Source of the DNA: Rhypophila decipiens
Lineage: Eukaryota > Ascomycota > Sordariomycetes > Sordariales > Naviculisporaceae
Reading direction: 5' to 3'
DNA length: 64,000 bases
Assembly: GCA_033297075.1 (NCBI GenBank)
Contig: MU858077.1
Span: forward strand, 62,001 to 126,000
The notes beneath the pieces were generated by a model. The model was not told where the DNA came from. It did not search any database and saw nothing but the letters and a program-made list of their open reading frames with translations. A program made the translations under genes and the position numbers. This document shows, piece after piece, positions 35,478-46,457 of the stretch (position 1 is the stretch's first letter; each line of letters opens with the position of its first letter).

Positions 35478-36688
35478 ATGGCTCCCGACCTGAACTCCCT
35501 TTCTTCATCGCCAGGAACACAAGCAACAACATCACGAACAATGGCATCAACCGCTGGTGAACAGTCAACAGGCCATCTCCGGGAGGGCTCCCCTTCGCCT
35601 TCCCCCAGATCGAGGTCGAGGTCCGCATCTGTCTCGCTCCAAGCTGCTGCGACCCTTAATGCTGGTCTGCAAAGAGGCGACTCAATACCTCGTACGCTAC
35701 TACTGAGAAGATCGTCGGTGTGGATTATGTCGTGCTGACTGATATCCTTTCTTACTCTAGGCTCCTCCAATATCCCACAACCTCGACAACAACAGCCCTC
35801 CCCTTCTGCAGGACGCCGTCGCTCCCAGGTGCTCATGAACCTCCAGATGGCAGACCCAAATATCCCAGCGCCTGGCGAGATGATAGGCGAGCCTCACATC
35901 CCCCTCAGCGGTCTTTCGGCGACAGCGAGCCCACATCGCGTCTCTGCATCTCCTCAGCCCCTGTACTCGGGAGAGCCACAGCATTTCCGCACTCCTAGTC
36001 TGGGAGAAATCCACCAGGAGTTGGAGAATGAACAAGAGTTCCAAGTCAACAGGCTTCTGGCCGAGATTCGTCGTCTTCAACAACAGCTGCAGCGCCAACA
36101 GTCGTCAGCCATCAGTGACGAGGCGGCGTCCGATCGCTCCACGCCGCTCCCCGTGGCTATTCCAGGCTCTGGCCCACACTCGGCCCATCCAACCACAGGC
36201 TCGGGGTCAGTTCCGAGGTCCCCTGGTTTCCCACATCCCCGGAGCTCGTTCGATATGGCTCGGGTAGACCTCCAGCGTCGGTCTAGGACTCCGAGCCGAG
36301 GTGCCTCGCCCAGGCTGCGATCCAGTTCCATCAGTGCGGAGAGCGGGGAGCCGTTTGTGCTTGGCGGCCGCGACGAGAGTGCAATCTACCAGGCCGAGAC
36401 CCAGATGCTGACGAGGGAGAATCAAATGTTGCGCCATCGCATTCGCGAGCTGGGTAAGCGCCCGCAAGAGACAAAAAACATACAAGTCTGATGACCATTC
36501 TGAATGCTAATTCGTCCCCAGAGCGTCAAATGTCGGAGTCGGGAAGCGGAAGCACCCACGAGCCATCACATGCGTCCCGTCTGCACCGCTCGACATCGAT
36601 TTCCGAACCGGAGAGTTCGAGACCCAACCCACCACACCTGGAACCAGTGCCAGATGTTCCGAAGGAAGAAGACGAAGCGAAGGATTGA
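35478..36688 (+). CDS. Conserved-looking coiled-coil protein of unknown function
   Basis: I do not recognise the family. Three exons, 35478..35691, 35761..36453 and 36522..36688, with introns of 69 and 68 nt (GTACGC and GTAAGC donors), give 357 aa with all phases consistent. The N-terminal 150 residues are Ser/Pro/Arg-rich, including an SPSPRSRSRSAS stretch. A first predicted coiled coil covers about 153-190 (GEIHQELENEQEFQVNRLLA, then LQQQLQRQQ). A second short one at about 281-305 spans the second splice (QMLTRENQMLRHRIRELERQ), and its continuity across the junction supports the intron. The tail is Ser/Pro/Glu-rich and ends EEDEAKD. There are no enzymatic motifs or membrane segments. It could be a cytoskeletal or polarity adaptor, but nothing in the sequence proves that. 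Confidence 0.8.
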
Positions 36689-39600
36689 GGTTCGCATTTC
36701 TTCGTGTGCTTGCCTTTGAAGACGTCTATGGGTAGGGGGTCGGCGACCTACGCATATGTCAGTGTCTCTTTCTCATCGCTGCTCACATTGGAGTTTGTTC
36801 AGGAGTTTATTTAAGGCGCTCGTGGGGCGGAAAATGCAGACTGAGGTCTTTCTGATGGGCTGTCGGTCCCCGCATTTGTATCGATTCTCTGTCTGTATTG
36901 ATTTATGGGTTCTACAACTGGAGTATATGGCCTTGTTCTTTTATCCGTCGAAATCTTTTCTTCAGGTCGCGCCTGTCAAACGGTCGTCAGCGGGTCAATG
37001 ACTTTCATAGCATGTTTCGACGTTGCTTGTTATCGTGGGTGTAGGTTCAAGCGTGCTTTTAGAATAGGTTCACATCAGGCAACTAGGTTCTTTTTCTATC
37101 AGTCCTCTCAATCCAAACTCTTCAATGTGTTGGTATTATGAATACCGCTGAGTGATCGGATGGTGACAAAAAAAGAAGAGCCCCAGAAGGGAAAATACGA
37201 CCTGTCCGGCGGTTTTGTATGCTTGAGATATAACAAAGTAGTTCGGTACTATGAGCTTGGCAGCCAAGGGAGCATTTTGGTCGACAATATAAAGGGGCAG
37301 TGTTTACTTGACGGCGAGAAAATGCTCCCCAACACATCTAGATGTAGCCCCTAAGGATCTCTACCTGCCCATCCACTACCCAAGACCCATGTGAAAGAGG
37401 GGTTTGGTTCCTTGACGTTGGTATAGTCATAATCCTGATTCTTGATGTCAGCTTTTGGGAGTATATAAACATGCAAACACATGAATATTACGTATGATTC
37501 GGATGAGTAAGAAAAGGATTTGGGATACGCATGTGAGGGGGGGGGGCTAATGCAGGAACACATTCGAGTTTGTTCGTTCACACCCCGTTGATGGTTCAAT
37601 ATTTCCGAGACCTTTCGAGACAGCTGGGACGAAAATGCGGAGATGACTGCGCAACACTTGATTCGTAAGAGAAGAGTATTGATATTGATATTTCTCTGCT
37701 CACGTACGGGTTATTTGTATGTTGACTGAGGAGGTTGGACCAGTGGAGTGTACCTATGTACTGGTGGAAGCAAGGCCATGGTACATACCCGACTGGGGAA
37801 GTCATGTCTTCCCTGAGGCTTGAGTTCCCAAACATACGGAGACTAGATATGAGAACAAAAGACCAAAGCTATGATATGAATAAACAGAAGATGCGATTTT
37901 TCTTCATTTTACGGCGATTTTTCTTCAAGTTTATTTCCCCCTGGGTCGATTCGACTTGCTATGGTATCATCGAGGTACGCTACGGGAATTACCCCCTACC
38001 ATGACGTTAGGTCTGTAACGCACCCCTGCAGCCCTAGACCCGCGCCCGTCCCGGCATTGGTTCGCCCGCGCTGTCTGTGAGATTTTGACCAGGGGTAAGC
38101 AACCACACCACACAGACAGGCCAGACTTCCTCAGTTCGGCATGTCCAGAACTCGAGATGTTGTGAAGTTGTGTTGAATCGTTAATGTTCTTCACCTGGCT
38201 GAGTTACAAGTAAAGACATGTCGGCTGTCTTTTTTGGCTGGAGTGAGACTGCGTCGTTGATGGGATCGTCTACATGTTTTTTTAGTGGCCGGGATGCAGC
38301 TGAACAATGTCCACGTCCCAGCTTCAGGTCGCCCGCCCGTTGAGGAAGAGAGACATTTCAGGACTGGTCGTATATTAAATTTCCAATAATTCGGATGAGC
38401 TTCTCTCTGGACGACTGCCAGGTTCCGTTGCTGGGATCCAAGGATGGCGTCCCGAGTGTCGTATATTCGCTCATGTAACTGACTGATAATGAGGAAACAC
38501 ACAAATTGTCTCGCGTGGTTGCAGGAATAGAATGGCTACTTGCAGAATTGTAGGTTACTCAAGCTGGTGAATTGCGTGGTCTCAATAAGAACCAAGACAT
38601 CATGGACGACATCGAGAGAGGGGCGACATCCGGTGTTCGTAGGTCCGGAGAACTGGTGCTGATCTGGAGAGCCTGGAAAGGAGCCCCGCGTGCAGCATGT
38701 TGTGGAATGTGGATTTACGGATTGACCCGTGAGAAGATCCTCATCTCCTATTGAAGGTTTTCTTCAACGGATGACGAGATACAAGCCATTGAAGGGCCTT
38801 GTGAAGGGGCATCTTCTCTAGTTGTGGTGTAATATTGATGCTGATCTTATGATCTGGTATGGATGCTCTGGTTCCAGCACGCCAACAAGTCAGCTTTTAG
38901 ACTGCGAACTGCTTCGTATCGACGGCTCCCAGTAGACATTTGATAAAGACCGACATGGTGCAGATAACCTTCTGTGCCTCCCTCTGCCTCTTCCCGTGAG
39001 CAGCGAGTGATGTCGTTGATTTTCTTCAGGGGTCTTTTTTTCAAAGTGTGATGTTCTGCACAAGGATCACAGTGCCCGTCACGTTGCTCCACCCATAAAT
39101 GGCGCATTCCCATTGGTTCAGATCCCTGACAAGACCAAGTTTGCGCACAGTCTTGGGTTCGCTGCAACACCAACTGATGTCTCTCCTTTCTTTTTCTGCT
39201 CCCTTCATCACTGTCCTCTTGGTTTCTGTCACCAATCATCGACATCAACTCAACGAGTACTTTCACAACACATCTGATGTTGAAAGTTTGTCTGTTTAGA
39301 CTTTGTGCTAGGCCACTAAGCCGCCTTCCCGGGCGGCTAGTGCAAGCAATCTGATATGTCTGTTGGTGAGGACTTCGGCAGTGGCTGTGGCGGGAGTACC
39401 GAGCATCTCACGACGAGACGAGACGCCAGACGCCAGAGCTGCGTTTCCGCCTACGATGATGGTGACTTGGTGACTGCAGGACCCCACGCCCACGGGCCAA
39501 AGTGGTAGAGGGGCCTGGGGAAACACCAGAATCCAACAGAAAAGAGACACGGCTGCGATCGGTGGCACTGCGTCTCGTAGGAATAAACCACCCCTTGTTC

Positions 39601-40508
39601 GTCTCTCTTGTCTGCACTCCTACCCCGGTCTCCAGCTCGAGTTTGACCTGTCCTCTTCATGTTTCCGGGGAGCGCCTCGATCAGCTAATAGACGCCTTCG
39701 ACTCGAGTCTCGTGAGCAAGCAGGGGAATGACAGCCAAAGCCGGTTAGCTTCTTCCTTTGTATGTAACGGTGCTGTCGTCCACATGTAATTTAATTATAT
39801 AGATTGCCCAGTTGTGTGTGTGTTTAACACCCCTCCATCCCCCCATCCTCCCGTCTTCTGCCTGGGTTTTTCTCTCGTCTGCGCGTGGGATGATAATTCA
39901 TCCAAGATCCTTTCCCCCCCAGCTCCAGCAACCGACGACTCGACCAAAGAAGGCAGGTGGGCGTGCCGAAAGCTCTGACGTATATTCGGCTGACTGTCGC
40001 TATAATTCCCCGATTCTAGCCATTCCTGGTCCTTTCCCTCCCATCCCGTGATGCACAGCACGGGAACCAGGAGACGCGCCTTGCATCCTTTTGCTTACCT
40101 GCCGTTACCTGTCCACGCTTTCCTGACCTGATCTTGGTTCCCGAGACGCGCTTGGATTCTTTTGCCTCTCTTCCTTGCTCTCTCCCGCGTCTTGTTGTCT
40201 TTCTTATGACAGCTTGCGCCTCCGAGGTCGACTTCTCAGAGTTTGCACTTCTTTTCAAGAAATGTTTTGGCCAGTTTAGCTTCAAGTTCAGGATCCCATT
40301 AGCAACAGGGCTATTGTTTACATAGGCGGTTGGCGTGGTGGTATTACATTGTTCTGGCTCGTGCAAACCGCCAATGCCTTGTCTAAGTGGCCCGGATCGA
40401 CTTCCCAACCACACCCAGCGAGACCTGCAACATACCATCACAACATCACCAATCGAACGGTGATATATCGTTTGTTGACTCTTCACCCTATTGGTCAAAA
40501 AGTGGGCC
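36689..40508. other. 3.8-kb gene-poor interval
   Basis: This contains the probable 3' untranslated region of the coiled-coil gene (to about 37150) and, at the right end, the probable long leader of the PH-domain gene, C/T-rich from about 39600. Between them I find only short frames without protein character, a run of ten G at 37537..37546 and no tRNA or transposon signature. A long non-coding transcript or an orphan small protein cannot be excluded. Confidence 0.5.
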
Positions 40509-42995
40509 ATGCCCGAGCCCACGGGTTTGGCCTCCTCAGGGGCCACGTTCGACTTGTCACAAAACCAGGGGACGCAATCGAAGCGGCCCCGTCCCCCACA
40601 TCCGGATTCTGGTGGTGGTGAGAAGGAGAAGGATCGGGTCCCGCTGCGACCACAGCCGGACAAGCTGAACAGGAGAGAATCGAGATTGGGTCTGCGGAAT
40701 CTATTTGGACGCAACAAGCCGACGACGACCGACTTGGTCATCCCCACGGCGCCAGCACCTGCGCCCTCACCACGGGAGATAGCACAGCGGCCGGGGGGCA
40801 TACGGGCTTCTCTTGCTGGAATTAGCAACTGGCCGTACGGCTTCCACAGCGGGAGCAGCCAGAGCCGCAAATCTGAGAGCGTATTACCGTCGCTCACCTC
40901 GCCGAGCGGGGACAATGCCCAAACAAAGTCTCCACCAAGGGCCGCGCCGGACCTCAAGCACAAGAAATCGGCGAGCGTGGTTCGTAGTTCCAGAGGATCC
41001 ATAGCAACTTGGGAACCACCGCCGCTGTTCCAGGCATATCCTCAGGCCATCAAACATGCCCATCTTCCAGCTTGCACCGCCTCAGCCGAGGCCGTCCTCC
41101 GGCTGCATCATAGCAAGGGAAGCCTATCTCTCAGGGGCTCACTAAACCACAGTCTGTTATCCCTGGGCACGGCAGACGACGGCGGAGGAGAGAAGGGCGA
41201 CAAGTCCAAGAAGAGGCACAAAAGGAACAATTCAACATCCTCGCTCAAACTCGAGTGGACGACCAAGATCTTCGTGCTCGTCACGTCGGGATATCTGCTT
41301 CAATATTCGGGGGAGGGACCATTCAACCGCCTTCCCGAAAAGGTACTGGAGCTTGGCAAAGACTCGGCTGCCTTTGCCAGCGATGTCATTCCCGGCCGCC
41401 ATTGGGTTCTGCAGGTATCCTCGGCTGCCGATTCGGAGGGTGTGACTTCTTCGGTCGGCAGCCCCCTTTTCTCTCGTCTTACCTTCCGCGCCATTGACAG
41501 GAAGCAGACGGGCGATTTTTTGATGGTTTTTGAGAGCGCCGACGAGATGGACGGCTGGATTGCGACACTGAGACGAGAGATCGAGGCCCTCGGCGGAAAG
41601 AAGAATCTGTCGGAAACGGGCAAGCCAAAGGTCGACGAGCCTGATGAGCAGAATCTGAGGAACCAAGCGAGCCAGAGAACCTTGGTCGTAAGGGACCCCG
41701 ACAGGTTTTCTCGCCTTCTGTCCCCCGACTCCTGGGACCCTCCAACCATGTCCAGCCCAGATATTCATCTGCACCTGGCAGACTCGCGCTCGGTTCGTGA
41801 GCAGTCGTTTGACGGTACATCCACTGCGAGCTTGATTTCGCACGACGGACGACAGCTAGATGGACTGAGAGACAGCACTCATCGTCTCTCTTACATGTCC
41901 TCGGGCCAACGAACCATGGTGACCTCGGCAGGATCATCGCCTGCGTGTTCCCCCCTCCGCGACTCTTTCGCAAGTCAGAATGAAGACTTCCGCGTCCCCG
42001 ATCTGCCGCCCCTCGACGAGGAGCCACAGCCGCGTCTCAGGCCGAATGCTGCCGCAATAAACGACAGGAGACAGTCTCTGCAGACGATCAATCATCTCGT
42101 CGAGCTGCGTGTAGCCTCTGCACAGAACTCGAGGCCTCAATCGATCTGCATGGGTTCATGGAATACCGATCCTGCGGCGGGTGCAACAGCGAATCAGACG
42201 ATACCAAACTTTAGTGTTCCCCAGGGCGCCAGTAAACGATACTGTTTTACGCGGCCGACTGGACCAACAACATCTTTGGAGCAACCACAGGTCCCATCGC
42301 CTCAGACGCCGGTTCGGTCAGCCTTGAGGAGACCTCCACCAACTGCAATCTCGATCAACTCGCGTCCGCTATCATTTGTGGAGGATCAGCCTTCTCCGCT
42401 TTCACCTTGTTCGAACCAGTGCGGGAGTGATTTGGATAGCACTGCCGCCGCTGTACAACCAGAGACCCAGAGACAATCGAACCACAACGATATTCCCGAG
42501 CCCTTAAAGAGACCCGACAATATTGAGTCCATACAGACGTTAACCATCAACACAGAGAGCCGAAGAGGGAGTCACACATTGGTGATAGCCAACACCGTCG
42601 TCGTCACTTCCGAGACAGACACTCTCCCACAGGTCGTCAGGAAAAACAGGCCTCGCGCCAAGTCATCCCTTGATGACCTTGGAAGGACTGATAGCCTGGC
42701 CCCAGAACCTTCGGCACAGACTCTCCGGTACAGGCGGCTGAGTTTGTACGCGCAAACCGTTGAGCGTCCTCACTTTGACGCCTCTGACCATTCCCCGCGG
42801 TCCCGCACCCCGTCATTGAAGCCGGTGCCGCGGTCGTCGCAGCATCTTCGGATAGACTCCTTCCATCAGGGGCTACTGCAGCGGCGGAGCATGTCCCAGT
42901 TGGTAGGAGGCCCTCCCCCGGCACCTCCCCCGAATCGGGCACTCCCACCGATTCCGAGAAAACCTAGTACTGCTAGGTTTTCATCTGGGAATTAG
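40509..42995 (+). CDS. PH-domain-like Ser/Pro-rich protein of unknown function
   Basis: Single exon, 828 aa. The first ATG in the frame is at 40509 (MPEPTGLASSG). Residues about 247-365 resemble a pleckstrin-homology domain: strands in KLEWTTKIFVLVTSGYLLQYSG and HWVLQVSS, then SRLTFRAIDR, FLMVFESADEMDGWIATLRREIEALGGKK, with the C-terminal helix carrying the invariant-type Trp. The rest is disordered and rich in Ser, Pro, Arg and Thr, and it ends in a proline-rich segment GGPPPAPPPNRALPPIPRKP that resembles an SH3 or profilin ligand. A basic stretch (KKRHKRNN) precedes the PH fold. Similar fungal proteins sometimes carry a 'peptidase M20' label in databases; no peptidase motif is visible here. 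A membrane or cortical adaptor role is inference. Confidence 0.85.
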   Translation: MPEPTGLASSGATFDLSQNQGTQSKRPRPPHPDSGGGEKEKDRVPLRPQPDKLNRRESRLGLRNLFGRNKPTTTDLVIPTAPAPAPSPREIAQRPGGIRASLAGISNWPYGFHSGSSQSRKSESVLPSLTSPSGDNAQTKSPPRAAPDLKHKKSASVVRSSRGSIATWEPPPLFQAYPQAIKHAHLPACTASAEAVLRLHHSKGSLSLRGSLNHSLLSLGTADDGGGEKGDKSKKRHKRNNSTSSLKLEWTTKIFVLVTSGYLLQYSGEGPFNRLPEKVLELGKDSAAFASDVIPGRHWVLQVSSAADSEGVTSSVGSPLFSRLTFRAIDRKQTGDFLMVFESADEMDGWIATLRREIEALGGKKNLSETGKPKVDEPDEQNLRNQASQRTLVVRDPDRFSRLLSPDSWDPPTMSSPDIHLHLADSRSVREQSFDGTSTASLISHDGRQLDGLRDSTHRLSYMSSGQRTMVTSAGSSPACSPLRDSFASQNEDFRVPDLPPLDEEPQPRLRPNAAAINDRRQSLQTINHLVELRVASAQNSRPQSICMGSWNTDPAAGATANQTIPNFSVPQGASKRYCFTRPTGPTTSLEQPQVPSPQTPVRSALRRPPPTAISINSRPLSFVEDQPSPLSPCSNQCGSDLDSTAAAVQPETQRQSNHNDIPEPLKRPDNIESIQTLTINTESRRGSHTLVIANTVVVTSETDTLPQVVRKNRPRAKSSLDDLGRTDSLAPEPSAQTLRYRRLSLYAQTVERPHFDASDHSPRSRTPSLKPVPRSSQHLRIDSFHQGLLQRRSMSQLVGGPPPAPPPNRALPPIPRKPSTARFSSGN

Positions 42996-43898
42996 ACTTT
43001 ACAACTTGGAGTTATCTATGAGCGTATTCATTTCTTTCGCTTCTCGACTCATACATCTCCCATCTCTTTTTGAGCTCCTAAAGGCTGTTCATGTCAACGT
43101 CACGAGGATGTGGCTGGCCTTCTTTGACATGCACACTTTTTTCTTGTCTTTTCTTTGCTATATTCGATTTCGGCGCTGGTAGGCTTTGGTGTTACAAGGG
43201 GCGAAGAAAGTTATGGAACGAGGCGAAAGCCTTTTTGCTTATGAACAGCGTGACGTCTCTTTTGTCAGTGTGTTTTTTTTAAAGTCCGAACCGGCGTTTC
43301 TTATGACTGATGCTTTCGAAAAGCAACTTATTATGAGTACCTGGCTGTATCATGTACCAGTTTCATGTATATATAGTCTTTTTCGACGGCCAGATGCGCC
43401 CCTTTTTTTCACTTCGTATGGGGTTAGAGTGATGTTGAAAGGTTCGGGTCAGGTTTCCGAGACTGTAGATATTTCTAAAACCGACTCTGAGAGAGTCATA
43501 TCTTGAATCTAAACTTTGACGCTGAATTCAACTTGACCCCTTTTGTCAAACTGTAGTAAGGTCTTTATAGCCGGATGACTCCAAGAGCGTGAGTAATAAG
43601 TGGTGGTGACTGTGGTGAGGTAAGGTTTTTGTGGGGCCGCCGCCGCACAGCTGCTCGCTCACAATTTGCCCCACACCGAAATATCCAAAAATTCGAACTC
43701 GTTCATCCTGCAACCCCACCAAACTCGACGACACAAAACGACCACCACCGGAGATAGGAACAGGACTTATTTAAACTGGTCAAATCTCCACCGTCTACGA
43801 TTTTACTACCAAGACCAACGACGCCCGAATAACCACGCAGAGTCGAAGAGAAAAATCAATACCTTTTCCAAGATAAACTACTAGAATCATCTGTCAAA
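42996..43898. other. 903-bp spacer (PH-protein 3' region / eIF3g promoter)
   Basis: T-rich 3' untranslated sequence follows the PH-protein stop. The last 250 bases before 43899 are rich in CACAAAACGACCACCACC-like words and probably contain the eIF3g promoter and leader. I see no additional gene. Confidence 0.55.
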
Positions 43899-44967
43899 AT
43901 GGCTGCGCAAGCAAAGTACGTCTGCGACCTTCGCACGGCGTAGTTGATCCTGCTTCTCCAGTTTCATATGCGATAAACCCGCAAGTCTTTTTGCGGAACT
44001 GATGTACTGACTGACCCAAAACAGACACGACTGGGCCGACGACGAAGATCTCGACGAGACCACCGTCGAGCTCCCGCCCCCGCAAAGAATCGCCAACAAG
44101 GACGGCAGCACAACCATCATCGAGTACCGCTTCAACGACCAGGGCCAAAAAGTCAAGACCACACGAAGAATCCGCCTCATCACCCACCGCGAGGTAGTCA
44201 ACCCGCGAGTAGCAGAGCGCAAGGGGTGGAGCAAGTTCGGCTTGAGCGCCAAGGACAATGCGGGCCCCATGCCCGACACGACGAGCGTCGGCGAGAACAT
44301 CATCTTCAAGCCGTCCATCAACTGGCGCAAAGACGCCAAGAACGAGGACAAAGATCCCAACGCCCAGGCTATGAAGGATAAGCTCAAGGACAAGAAGGTC
44401 AAGTGTCGTATTTGCAACGGCGAGCATTTCACTGCCCGCTGTCCGTACAAGGATACCATGGCGCCGATTGGCGAGGCTGGTGCTGCTGGAGATGTTGCCG
44501 CCGGGATGGGTGATGAGGCTGCCGGAGAAGCTGCGTCTGTTGGTGCGGCGGGCGCGGGTAAGAAGGGCTCGTATGTTCCCCCTGCGTTGCGTGGGAACCG
44601 GGCTGGTGGTGGGGAGGGAGAGCGCATGGGTGGCAAGTATGGCGAGAGGGACGATCTGGCTACTCTGCGCGTTACCAACGTATGTTTTGCTCCTCTAATC
44701 CTTTTGTCCTTGAAAAATACAGGCTAACGTGTTTGATTATAGGTCTCCGAGATGGCCGAAGAGGGAGAGCTGCGCGACATGTTCGAGCGGTTCGGTCGCG
44801 TCACTCGCGTCTTCCTCGCCAAGGACCGCGAGACGGGCATGGCCAAGGGTTTCGCCTTCATCAGCTTCGCGGACCGCTCCGACGCCGTCAAGGCGTGCCA
44901 GAAGATGGACGGCTGGGGTTTCAAGCATCTCATTCTCAGGGTGGAATTTGCCAAGAAGACTGCTTGA
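43899..44967 (+). CDS. TIF35: Translation initiation factor eIF3 subunit g
   Basis: RNA-binding subunit of eIF3, which promotes 43S assembly, scanning and reinitiation. Three exons, 43899..43915 (17 nt), 44025..44679 and 44743..44967, with introns of 109 and 63 nt, give 298 aa. The joined N-terminus reads [18 protein letters not shown], as in other eIF3g proteins. The eIF3g domain includes [20 protein letters not shown] and the a-subunit-interacting region. A CCHC zinc knuckle, [13 protein letters not shown], starts near 133 (C-x2-C-x4-H-x4-C). A Gly/Ala linker with SYVPPALRG leads to the C-terminal RRM (about 220-297) with RNP2 LRVTNV and RNP1 KGFAFISF (259-266). The second intron falls exactly inside the RRM after TLRVTN. 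All key motifs are intact. Confidence 0.97.
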
Positions 44968-45989
44968 AAGTTTTCTTTTTTGTTAGGGGGGTTACTTTTT
45001 TTGTTCTAGAGATTGTTCGTTGCCTGTATTTCACTTGAGGGGATTCTCTACGGGTTATATCTCCCGCTCTTCGTTTTCAGCGGGCATAATTATCTGCCCG
45101 AGGTAGTTACTTTCGTTTTCTGTTTTTAAACGAATGAAATGGAAGACAAAAGCATGGACATACCAAACCGTCATTGTATCACTTGTTCGTTCTCGTGATT
45201 CTCGCTGTAGCTGCGATTAGGAGTCTATTGCTGTGAACCTCTGTTGCTGTGGCTTTCTTAGTCCTTGTGTGGGAGGTGTATGGTCCTTTCAAGATTATTC
45301 TCTCGTCGTTTTATTTGACACTAGGAATTAGGTCTATATACTGATATATGTATGTACATGAAGTTCCACCTCAGCTCTGTAGGCTAAGAGGTATGGAAGA
45401 GTGACTGTATGTATGGAAGGAATGTAGTAAGTAAAGTAACTGGGAATATAGGTACATGTAGTCTTTTGTCTGAGATTGATGATTTGCTGTAGTAGTTTTT
45501 GTCTGGATTGTTTGAGAGATGTACAAAGGAAAAAGATGTAGAGAGCCCGTGGAGGATCTGTGTGGTTCAAGATAGAAAAGGAATACGGATTTGGCCCCGA
45601 GAGCAGCCGTGAAAAAGGAAAAAGAATAGAGAGTGAGGTGGCAACGTTCCAAGAAAGAACATTCCAAACAGGAAAGCAGGTGGAAAAGGAGACCATTGTG
45701 TGTAGAAGTACGCCCATAACACCAATGCTAGTCGTCATGTCATACTCCCTAATGACCCCGAAAATAGATGAATAAGAACGGCGAACAGGCTCTGTGTGCC
45801 ACTTGAGGCAGGTAGTTGCCGAAGCCGGTCGTTTTTAAGGGCCTTTGCGGATAGTTCGAGGAGGCGGAATGGTTGTTTGCGAGAAGATTCCCGAGCTATG
45901 GCCGCCAACTTGGAGAAAATGGAAGTGTGCAGCAAGATTTCCCTGGATCTTGGCCGATAAATCCAGGAATGCCGCCCCTATTATGAGCT
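44968..45989. other. 1.0-kb spacer downstream of eIF3g
   Basis: T-rich plus-strand sequence after 44968 is the probable eIF3g 3' untranslated region. The remainder shows no convincing gene. An 85-bp A/G-rich stretch near 45570-45690 is purine-biased but has no repeat unit. Confidence 0.5.
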
Positions 45990-46457
45990 CTAGATTTCCT
46001 GCCATGGAATCTCGTTTTCCTCGGAAATCCGTTGACTGTGAATAGTCTCGCGGGATTTGCACCTCCGCCGCTCTCTCTTCTCGGTTAGACGACCCGGGAC
46101 GTTTTTGACGACCGAGACGGCCAGGGTCACGGCGAACTTGATGTCCCGTCCGATGTGGTGGAAGTGGACTTTGGCTTCGTTAAGGTTGGTTTGGGCTGCT
46201 ATCCGCACTGACGATCTCGAGGTTGACCTTGACATGGATCTCGACATCCTCCTGTTTGGCTTGTAGGCACGCTCGACTCTTGCTGACTGCCAGAGCTTGT
46301 CATAACCTTGGGAGGGCCCCTCCGATTTTCTCACAGACCGCCGACGACGATGCGGTCCCTTGGGCGGCTCGGAGCGTCTTTTGTTTGGGATCGGCGGGGC
46401 GGCTCTTGGGTTGCTGAATGCCTCATCAGGCAGGTCGTGATAGATGAACATGTGCAT
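45990..46457 (-). CDS. Small basic Arg/Ser-rich protein (weak gene call)
   Basis: An uninterrupted 155-codon frame starting at the in-frame Met at 46457 (MHMFIYHDLPDEAF). The product is strongly basic: a proline-rich start, RRRRSVRKSEG, then a repeated RRMSRSMSRSTSRSS stretch, and a hydrophobic-amphipathic segment DIKFAVTLAVSVVKNVPGRL before another basic cluster. The composition is protein-like and the frame is the longest in the interval, but there is no recognised domain and no splice evidence. The frame continues upstream to 46607, where the residues look less coding-like. It could be a small lineage-specific protein or a chance frame. RNA data or orthologues would be needed to accept it. 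Confidence 0.35.
   Translation of the reverse strand: MHMFIYHDLPDEAFSNPRAAPPIPNKRRSEPPKGPHRRRRSVRKSEGPSQGYDKLWQSARVERAYKPNRRMSRSMSRSTSRSSVRIAAQTNLNEAKVHFHHIGRDIKFAVTLAVSVVKNVPGRLTEKRERRRCKSRETIHSQRISEENEIPWQEI

Noticed and set aside
41232..41843. Long minus-strand frame inside the PH-domain gene
   Set aside because: It is antisense to a confident coding region and has no domain. It arises from codon bias of the sense gene.
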